Assembly (NCBI GenBank): GCA_002427165.1
Contig: DIQB01000120.1
Span: forward strand, 1-17,124
Length of the DNA: 17,124 nucleotides
Origin: Firmicutes bacterium UBA5473
Lineage (GTDB): Bacteria; Bacillota; DTU084
Direction of reading: 5' to 3'
The position numbers and the translations under genes are program-made. Below, in pieces: positions 10,783 through 17,124 of this stretch; position 1 is the stretch's first letter, and each line of letters starts with the position of its first letter. The notes beneath the pieces are model-generated. The model was not told the DNA's origin, did not search any database, and saw only the letters and a list, made by a program, of their open reading frames with translations.

Positions 10783-13398
10783 ATGAACGTACCCAATCCT
10801 AAGTTAACAGACAGCTATCAGGTGATAGCAGACCATAGCGAAGAGGCAAAAGCCCCAAGCTATCTCCCCATTCCAGAGAGGCTGAAGCCCAAGTTGAGCC
10901 AATATCTCGCTTCCCGTTATGGGGAAAAGGGGCTCTACAGGCATCAAGCACTTGCACTGGAGCGGATTTTCGCTGGAGAGAACGTTGTCCTCTCCACACC
11001 AACAGCTTCAGGGAAATCACTGGTCTTTTATGTACCTGTGATCCAAAGCTTACTTGAGGATCCCACCAGCACTAGCATTTTTCTCTTTCCGCAAAAAGCA
11101 CTTTCTGCAGACCAGGAAAAGAAAATCACAGAACTCATCGCCTCTTTCGGTTGGCCTGCAAGCTTTTTGGGCCGCTACGATGGCACAATCAGAGGCACAG
11201 CGCTGCGCAAGCAGATCATCGCTGGCTCCAGGATCCTGCTCGCCACCCCTGATGTACTCCATACCACAATCCTCCGTTCTTCAGGCGATGAGGATTATCA
11301 AAGCTTTTTCCAAAGGCTACGTTATGTGATCCTAGATGAATGCCATCTGTACGATGGAGTATTCGGCACTAATATGGCCCTGCTCCTGCGAAGGCTGAGA
11401 CAAGTTGCCAGTTGGGAAAAAGCAGAACCCCAGTTTATTGCAGCGTCTGCCACAATTGAAGATCCAAGCTTGCATTTGGAAAAGCTCACAGGACTTCCCT
11501 TCACAAGCATCAGCAGAGAAGAGGATGGCTCAGGCAGCGGCGGCAGAGACTATCGTCTCCTCAGACCTGTCTCTGAGGCTAACATGTATGAGGTTGCCTT
11601 GGCGTGTGTTTCTGAGGCCTTAGACTTAGGTGAGAAAACACTTGTCTTTTTAGACCGCAGGCAAGGTGTGGAAACCTTAAGCAACTTCCTCAAAGAAGCC
11701 CTGGGAGAAAGAGGGGAGCAGGTGGTCCCATACAGAGCCGGCTATACTCCCGAGGAGCGATCTGAGATCGAGGCGAAGCTTGAAAATGGGGAGATTCGCT
11801 GTGTGATCAGCACCTCTGCCATGGAACTGGGAATTGACGTCTCAGGACTCAACCGCTGCATCCTCTGTGGTGTACCCGGTGAGCGGACAAGCTTCTTCCA
11901 GCGAATTGGACGCGTGGGAAGAGGCCAGGGGGGACGAGGGAAGGTAGATATCATCTTTGGCGGAACTTCAGTGGACGAATATTACTTCCGCTACCCAGAG
12001 CTTCTGTGGGAGAATCGCTTTACTCCCTGCCATATTAACCTCAACAACCAGCGGTTAACTCAAGATCACGCTGCTTGTGCAAACTATGAAGCAAAGCAGG
12101 TTAAAGGGAGAAAGATCAAAAAAACCATCGTGGGGCCTGAACTGTACAGCAAGCTTAAAGAAAAACCCCAAGAAAGGTCCTATGCTTACTCCCATAGTTT
12201 TATTCAAAACAAGATTCCCCATCTAGACTTGAATCTGCGGATGATCGGCGATCCTACCTATAAGTTGTTTGTAGGCAGGAACAGAATGCTAGGGGAGCTA
12301 TCGTGGTCTCAGGTCTTGCGCGAGGCCTATATGGGCGCAATCTATCGGCACCTTGGCAACCGCTACCGGGTAGAGAAGGTAACACCCGGCAGAGTCCAGG
12401 TGAAACCAACCTACGAAAAGAGCATCACTGTAAAGCCCATTGCCAAGACAGTGACCAAAAGGAGATTTTATGACCCTCAGATCCAGATTGAGGTTGAGGC
12501 AAAAGAGGCCAAACTCAGCGTTAGATCTGCATGGTTCAATGTGACAGACTTCGTCTTAGGCTATCAGGAAACAAAAGAAGGCGAAACAAGCCAGCACCTG
12601 TATGGCGACAAGATGCTGAGCAAGTTTATGGTAACTCAAGGACTTGAGCTGATCCTCAAGCGGCCCGAAGGATTTTATCCACCAGCTGCCAGAGCCTTTG
12701 CCAATGCTCTCTTCAAGGCAGCGCCCCTGGTTGCGAATGTGAACATGAAGGATTTAGCATTGGATCTGTTCTGTTGGGATGATGAGTATCACATTAGGTT
12801 TTTAGATAATGCTGAGGGAGGGCTGGAGCTTGCCTGGAAGCTAGCCTCATATCTGCCCAAGATCGCAGAGGAAGCAGAGCGGATGCTCACAGGATGCAGT
12901 AACTGCGGTCCCTCCCAAGGGAAAGAGGGCTGTATTCTCTGCTGTAGGATGGCAACAGATAGTGCAGATGATCACCTAATTGATCGCTTGGGCGGGATCG
13001 AGCTTGTTCGTTGGCTGCGAATGCTCCTCGCTGAGGGTAAATTGGAAAATCAGGCACAAGATAAACAGCAGAAGGTGCTACAGGCGGCCAGGGAAAATAC
13101 TGGCTTTGTTCTGACTCCAGGCTCCATGGTCTTTATTACAGGGATCTATAAGATCGGCGAGGTGATCTCAAGCGAGGTCTACCAGCATGATCGCCTCTAT
13201 AAGCTAATGGTGGAGAAAGAGGAGAGGCAATTCGTAGGCGCATCCCTAGAATTAATTAAAGGGGGGCTTGAATTGTGGTGCCTAGGCTGCAATACAGAGA
13301 AGATCCCCTTGGGAACCGCGACATGTCCCACCTGTGGTTTGCCCCTTGCTCACACGCAAAGGCAAATAGAAAATCACGATCTTGAGTTGGAGCAGTAG
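10783..13398 (+). CDS. mrfA: MrfA/YprA-type DEXH helicase with MZB (DUF1998) domain and C-terminal zinc ribbon
   Basis: 871 aa from ATG 10783 (AGGTG 7 bases upstream; TTG 10780 is too close). Motif I STPTASGKS (71-79), motif II DECH (185-188), motif III SAT (about 222), motif V STSAMELGIDVSG, motif VI QRIGRVGRGQ (373-382). The MZB four-Cys cluster is C705-x2-C708 ... C717-x2-C720. A further ribbon, C833-x2-C836 ... C848-x2-C851, ends the protein. The layout matches the YprA/Hrq1 family of 3'-5' helicases; B. subtilis MrfA acts with nuclease MrfB in mitomycin-C adduct repair. No MrfB homologue lies next to it. It is transcribed alone, between a terminator at 10688-10716 and a 12-bp hairpin at 13440. 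A dead C-terminal copy of a related gene lies at 926-1105. All catalytic motifs are intact. Family is confident; the exact symbol is by homology. Confidence 0.9.
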   Translation: MNVPNPKLTDSYQVIADHSEEAKAPSYLPIPERLKPKLSQYLASRYGEKGLYRHQALALERIFAGENVVLSTPTASGKSLVFYVPVIQSLLEDPTSTSIFLFPQKALSADQEKKITELIASFGWPASFLGRYDGTIRGTALRKQIIAGSRILLATPDVLHTTILRSSGDEDYQSFFQRLRYVILDECHLYDGVFGTNMALLLRRLRQVASWEKAEPQFIAASATIEDPSLHLEKLTGLPFTSISREEDGSGSGGRDYRLLRPVSEANMYEVALACVSEALDLGEKTLVFLDRRQGVETLSNFLKEALGERGEQVVPYRAGYTPEERSEIEAKLENGEIRCVISTSAMELGIDVSGLNRCILCGVPGERTSFFQRIGRVGRGQGGRGKVDIIFGGTSVDEYYFRYPELLWENRFTPCHINLNNQRLTQDHAACANYEAKQVKGRKIKKTIVGPELYSKLKEKPQERSYAYSHSFIQNKIPHLDLNLRMIGDPTYKLFVGRNRMLGELSWSQVLREAYMGAIYRHLGNRYRVEKVTPGRVQVKPTYEKSITVKPIAKTVTKRRFYDPQIQIEVEAKEAKLSVRSAWFNVTDFVLGYQETKEGETSQHLYGDKMLSKFMVTQGLELILKRPEGFYPPAARAFANALFKAAPLVANVNMKDLALDLFCWDDEYHIRFLDNAEGGLELAWKLASYLPKIAEEAERMLTGCSNCGPSQGKEGCILCCRMATDSADDHLIDRLGGIELVRWLRMLLAEGKLENQAQDKQQKVLQAARENTGFVLTPGSMVFITGIYKIGEVISSEVYQHDRLYKLMVEKEERQFVGASLELIKGGLELWCLGCNTEKIPLGTATCPTCGLPLAHTQRQIENHDLELEQ

Positions 13399-13439
13399 TT
13401 CAAAAAAGCTGTACTTTCTCAGAAGCTATCGTAACTGCT

Positions 13440-13481
13440 ACATAGGCAGCGGCAATTAATGTCGCTGCCTATGTTAATTTA
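13440..13481 (+). terminator. Terminator hairpin after the helicase
   Basis: Perfect 12-bp stem ACATAGGCAGCG (13440-13451) / CGCTGCCTATGT (13463-13474) with an 11-base loop, then TAATTT. The T-run is weak. The symmetric stem could also affect transcripts arriving from the minus-strand peptidase gene. Confidence 0.65.
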
Positions 13482-13675
13482 AAGCTTTTAGGTGTTGCTT
13501 AAAGGTCAGTGGTGTCGTGTAGGCCCTGGTGATTAAGTTGTGTAGAAAAAGATTGGTTATCAAGTGATACGAGGTTGCTAGCCATCCAAATATAGTTAGT
13601 TTTGTTCTTTTACTATGAGTATCGAAGTATGAAAAGCATATGTATGATAACATTTACCAGCAACTAAGGGAGAGA

Positions 13676-14854
13676 TTAGCAGCCAAGTCTGCCAGAGCCT
13701 ACGGTTTGGCAAAAAGCCTGACGTAGATCCAAAAGAAACCTCACAGTTGCGGCAATGCTGCCAGGACTCAATAGATAAGGTTCATCCCCCTTAGTATGAA
13801 TCAAAGAATTCACAAGCTCCCCAGTCTCACAGCTGCGCAAAGCAAAACTGGGAACACCCCGCTTTGCAAAAAACTTGCAGTTATTCTGTACCCACGCCTC
13901 GGAATGCACTATTTCCGGGTGCCTTCCCAGTACAGCACCAAGCCTCCCTAAAACCTCCTGGGAGCAGCCATAGGCTGCCAGGCGTGTCTTCTCACCCCTG
14001 ACACCAATCCCATCTAGATTCACCGCACACACAATATTTTCCCACTCGGGATCTGCATCACTATAAGCACCCAGCCCATGGAAATGAGAATACTCCTCGC
14101 CATCTAGGGCAACAAGTTGAAAACCCGGCTCCTGCGCCAGGGCAAGGAGAGCTGCTACTCCTGAAGCATTATCTATTGCACCTGGGGATACATATTTCGT
14201 ATCCAAATGAGCGCAGACCACGATTTTCGGAGCCGCAGACTGCCTTTCCCCGATGATATTGGCAGCCTCGGATTCCGTAAGATCCGCCTCAATCCGAAGA
14301 TTTACCATGTGATCCTTATATGCTAGCAGCACATTGCAACTGGCCTGGGGAATTGAAGCAGAAGGCAGGGGAAATGAGCCATCCCCAATTATAAGCTTGT
14401 GGTTTGCAGAGTTCTCAGCCACTGCAATCACAGCCAAAGGCTCTTTTTCCACAAGCAGATCTAAGAGGCGTCTTGCCTGGGTATTATCATTTTTCAACTG
14501 TCCCGAAAGCTCACCGCAGACAAGGGCAATCTTGTCACAAAGACTACTCTGTTCAAGTTTTCCTATGGTGTCTAAAGGAACAAAGGGAGCAGTAAGATCA
14601 CAGGCGGGAGAGAATGGGTTGGGCCTCACAGGCAAAGTTGAACCTGCACACCACAGCCCACAGGAGATATATTGCCAATCTAGGCAAGGATAGGATTGAG
14701 TTGAAACATTAAGGCCACAGGCAGCGAAGATGGAGGCTATGTATGCCTGGGCTTTTTTATTATTGGCAGAACCCACAGGCCTGGGCCCAATTTCGAGACT
14801 TAACTTTTCCAAATGGCTCTCTACAAGGGCCACAAGTTCTTCCTGACCGTTCAT
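13676..14854 (-). CDS. M28-family zinc metallopeptidase
   Basis: 392 aa; ATG complement at 14852-14854 with GAGGAGG 8 bases upstream. The two-zinc M28 set is complete: His216 and Asp218 (CAHLDTK), bridging Asp228 (GAIDNASGVAALL), catalytic Glu253 and ligand Glu254 (DGEEYSHFHG), Asp281 (VNLDGIG) and His353 (IHTKGDEP). Residues about 60-210 hold the inserted region typical of M28 aminopeptidases. No signal peptide is seen (MNGQEELVALVESHLEKL), so it is probably cytosolic, or exported by another route. Expected role: release of N-terminal amino acids from peptides; substrate unknown. It is divergent from the secreted phosphoesterase, with 191 bases between the starts. Its rather Cys-rich sequence fits an anaerobe's cytosol. 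Confidence 0.9.
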   Translation of the reverse strand: MNGQEELVALVESHLEKLSLEIGPRPVGSANNKKAQAYIASIFAACGLNVSTQSYPCLDWQYISCGLWCAGSTLPVRPNPFSPACDLTAPFVPLDTIGKLEQSSLCDKIALVCGELSGQLKNDNTQARRLLDLLVEKEPLAVIAVAENSANHKLIIGDGSFPLPSASIPQASCNVLLAYKDHMVNLRIEADLTESEAANIIGERQSAAPKIVVCAHLDTKYVSPGAIDNASGVAALLALAQEPGFQLVALDGEEYSHFHGLGAYSDADPEWENIVCAVNLDGIGVRGEKTRLAAYGCSQEVLGRLGAVLGRHPEIVHSEAWVQNNCKFFAKRGVPSFALRSCETGELVNSLIHTKGDEPYLLSPGSIAATVRFLLDLRQAFCQTVGSGRLGC

Positions 14855-14889
14855 AAGACAGGCCTCCTCGACAAAAATCTAACACTCCC

Positions 14890-14917
14890 ATTATACTCCT
14901 TTTTGAGCAAAGGTCAA
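14890..14917 (-). promoter_or_regulatory. Promoter of the M28 peptidase gene
   Basis: On the minus strand: TTGACC (14917-14912), 16-base spacer, TATAAT (14895-14890), lying 36 bases before the ATG. Close to sigma-A consensus. Confidence 0.7.
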
Positions 14918-15045
14918 AAAAGAGGAAAAGTGTATGATTGGGGGAGGCTTGTAGAAAGCGGGGAGAAAACTTTTGCCCTCTTGCAGGGAAAAGGCTGTCG
15001 ATGTTAAACTATACAGTAGGGACAACAAAAGAGGAGGACCAAAAG

Positions 15046-17109
15046 TTGCGAAAAACTGCATTTTTTCTAGCTATCATCATGCTATATTCCACCATTTCGT
15101 TTGCTAGCTTTCGGTTTGTGCAAATCACAGACACCCACGGCGGCAGACATGAACCTGGAAATCGCGCCATTGCGAAACTGATGGAGGATCTAGTCCAGCT
15201 GGACCCCAAACCCGCCTTTGTGATCTGCACCGGAGACTTTGTGGAAACAGGTCTCGCTTGGGAATACGAAAAATATCTCCCGCTTCTGGAACCATTGCAA
15301 GAGGCGAACATACCTATCTATCACGTGCCTGGCAATCATGAAAGCAGATGGGCAGCCAGGCTTAAAAAAGATTATACAGATAACTTAGGCCCCACCTATT
15401 CCCATAAACAATACCAGGGCCATGATTTTTTGCTCCTAGATACATCTTTTGTGCCAGAATCCTACGGACACATTGAAACAGAACAACTCAATTGGCTAGA
15501 TGAGAAACTAGCCCAAATAGGACCTAACAGACCGATCTGGGTCTTCAGCCATCACCCCTTGGGCTATCGCTCAAGATTTACAGATAACGACATGGAAGTT
15601 GTGGACAGGCTCTTGCCCACAAACTTTATCCTGGGCATGTTCGGCCACGGCCATAGCTACCAACGCTGGCAAATTGAGGGCAGAGAATTTTTCATGTGCA
15701 AGGCAGGGGATGCAGGAGGCTATGCGATAGTCGATATAGATGAGGAAAAAGCCCAGATCTCATACAAGCAGGTAGGGCAAGAACCACGTTTTGCCTTTGA
15801 GGTACCTATCCCCGGCAAAAAGAAAGAGGAGATAAGCTTAAGCTTTACTTACCCCCAAAAAATCCAAGAGGGAGAAGCTTTTCAGGTTTCTGTAATCCCC
15901 AGCATCCAGATGGATAGCATGCAAGTGAGAATAGGCCAAGATAGCTGGCAAGACCTCACAGCTACTGGGAGCCTTTGGACAGGGAACATACTACCTAAAT
16001 ATCCTGGCGCCCAAACCCTGTGGCTTCGGGGAAGGGTAGGATCTGAGATCTATCAGGAACTGAAAACAGTAGAGGTTTTGCCTCGGCAAACTGCTCTTCC
16101 CCATGTACTTTGGACCTATAAAACAGATGGTTCCATTTTTTCCTCACCCCAGGTGGACTCAGATCGAGTCTATGTTGGCTCCCATGATGGCAGCATGTAT
16201 GCTTTTGATAAAATCACAGGGGAGGTTATGTGGCGTTATTCAACAGGGGGCTCTATACTTTCGTCTCCAGATGTGGTAGGAGGGGCAGTATATTTTGCCT
16301 CAGGTGATGGCTACATCTATAGCCTAGCTGCTGCCACAGGGCAAAGACTGTGGCGCTGGGATAGCGGGGAGCCCTCAATCTCCTCGCCTTCTGTAGCAGA
16401 AGACAAGGTCTATATTGGCGGGCCCACAGCCCTCTATTGTTTAGATGCACAGAATGGTAAGCTCCTGTGGCAATACCCACATGAAGGTTTAATCAAGGTG
16501 AGGCCAGCGGTCCATGAGGGCAAGGTTTATTTCACAGCTTGGAGTAGGTATGTAACGTGTCTCGATGCCCAGACTGGAGAGAAAATTTGGGAGCGGGAGA
16601 TCGATCCTAGCTTCTACTATGCTCCTGCAACAGGTAACCCCACAGTTTACGCAGGGCAGCTCATTATCACCACACCCAAATACATTGTGATGGCTTTAGA
16701 TCTGAAGACAGGCCAGGAGCTATGGCGGACCGAGAATGTGAAGGCAGGCTACTGCTCTCCTACCATCTGGGAGGGCAAAGTGTTGCTCACCACATTAGAT
16801 GGAGGAATTGTAGCCCTAGATGGTAAAACAGGTGCGAAGATCTGGACCAGCAGTGCAGGTGAGGGGATTTATGATGCCAAAATCGCCACAGAGGGCAATT
16901 TGGGGATTACAGGCACCTGCCGGGGGAGTCTTGTGGCTTTCGATTGCAATACAGGCAAGATAGAGTGGAAAAAGAAGCTTTCAGATTCATATATTTTCAG
17001 CCAGCCTTGTATCTCAAATGGTTCTGTCTATGTGGGGATCGCAGATGATAATTTTATTGCTGTAAAGTTTAAACTCACTTTCCGACCATCTTTTTTCCAA
17101 ACAAAATAA
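15046..17109 (+). CDS. Secreted calcineurin-like phosphoesterase fused to a PQQ-type beta-propeller
   Basis: 687 aa from TTG 15046, chosen because GAGGAGG (15031-15037) is 8 bases upstream and a signal peptide starts right there (MRKTAFFLAIIMLYSTISFA, probable cut after Ala20). In-frame ATG 15001 would bury the signal and has a poorer site. Metallophosphoesterase motifs: D29-x-H31, GD63-64, GNHE 96-99, SHHP 168-171, GHGH 200-203; these are the two-metal ligands. A beta-sandwich-like linker spans about 250-350. From about 352 to the end are eight PQQ-type repeats (W.Y.....I.SSP.V..D.VYVGS.DG..YA.D..TG). Predicted to act outside the membrane, with the propeller binding ligand or partner protein. 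Substrate unknown; 3',5'-cyclic nucleotides or phosphoesters are typical of the fold. The gene ends 15 bases before the window end. Confidence 0.9.
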   Translation: MRKTAFFLAIIMLYSTISFASFRFVQITDTHGGRHEPGNRAIAKLMEDLVQLDPKPAFVICTGDFVETGLAWEYEKYLPLLEPLQEANIPIYHVPGNHESRWAARLKKDYTDNLGPTYSHKQYQGHDFLLLDTSFVPESYGHIETEQLNWLDEKLAQIGPNRPIWVFSHHPLGYRSRFTDNDMEVVDRLLPTNFILGMFGHGHSYQRWQIEGREFFMCKAGDAGGYAIVDIDEEKAQISYKQVGQEPRFAFEVPIPGKKKEEISLSFTYPQKIQEGEAFQVSVIPSIQMDSMQVRIGQDSWQDLTATGSLWTGNILPKYPGAQTLWLRGRVGSEIYQELKTVEVLPRQTALPHVLWTYKTDGSIFSSPQVDSDRVYVGSHDGSMYAFDKITGEVMWRYSTGGSILSSPDVVGGAVYFASGDGYIYSLAAATGQRLWRWDSGEPSISSPSVAEDKVYIGGPTALYCLDAQNGKLLWQYPHEGLIKVRPAVHEGKVYFTAWSRYVTCLDAQTGEKIWEREIDPSFYYAPATGNPTVYAGQLIITTPKYIVMALDLKTGQELWRTENVKAGYCSPTIWEGKVLLTTLDGGIVALDGKTGAKIWTSSAGEGIYDAKIATEGNLGITGTCRGSLVAFDCNTGKIEWKKKLSDSYIFSQPCISNGSVYVGIADDNFIAVKFKLTFRPSFFQTK

Positions 17110-17124
17110 TTATCAAACCACTGG

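Noticed and set aside
14938..15045. N-terminal extension of the phosphoesterase to 14938 or 15001
   Set aside because: The extension would place about 15-36 charged residues before the signal peptide, while GAGGAGG at 15031-15037 fits TTG 15046.
1..17124. CRISPR array, tRNA, rRNA or prophage genes
   Set aside because: No regularly spaced repeats, cloverleaf sequence, rRNA segment or phage structural gene was seen on either strand.

Overview
The window looks like chromosomal DNA of a low-to-mid GC anaerobic Firmicute (Clostridia-like). The reasons are strong GGAGG-type ribosome binding sites, frequent TTG/GTG starts, a stand-alone rubredoxin, and a mix of MscL, TspO, an MrfA/YprA-type helicase and an M28 peptidase. 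The species cannot be named from sequence alone. I see no rRNA, tRNA, CRISPR array, integrase or intact transposase.

Left end (1-1873) is a graveyard of broken genes. It holds a 35-codon ORF, a frameshifted gene of unknown function (128-621), and the N-terminal stub of a HEPN-like protein that runs into unrelated sequence (636-920). After these come a C-terminal relic of a DEXH helicase with a stop in place of a Trp codon (926-1105), a zinc-ribbon relic on + (1191-1268), and an RDD-family relic on - (1308-1529). The last 150 bases hold a possible promoter, several hairpins and a minus-strand terminator.

Centre-left (1874-7609) is the most interesting part: a tight three-gene operon. It encodes a membrane-anchored TerB_N/TerB/TerB_C protein, a BrxD-like (DUF2791) P-loop ATPase, and a BrxHI/Lhr-like SF2 helicase. 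BrxD and BrxHI belong to type 2 BREX phage defence, but no BREX methyltransferase, PglZ or other BREX gene is present here. The TerB protein takes the first position. The cassette reads as a self-contained, probable DNA-processing or defence system.

Centre (7610-10435): about 0.8 kb without an intact gene is followed by a tspO / pyrimidine-dimer-glycosylase pair with a 4-bp overlap, a rubredoxin gene with a strong terminator hairpin, and mscL. The Shine-Dalgarno sequence of mscL points at an AUA codon.

Right (10436-17124): a nested inverted-repeat structure and a terminator precede an 871-residue MrfA-type DEXH helicase with MZB and C-terminal zinc ribbon. This gene is the paralogue of the relic at 926-1105. 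Then come an M28 metallopeptidase on the minus strand and, divergent from it, a secreted calcineurin-like phosphoesterase fused to an eight-repeat PQQ-type beta-propeller.

By eye, the left scrap is AT-rich (about 36% GC in sampled lines), the cassette intermediate (low to mid 40s), and the right side near 50% or higher. This fits a variable island inserted beside resident housekeeping genes, but composition was not computed systematically.
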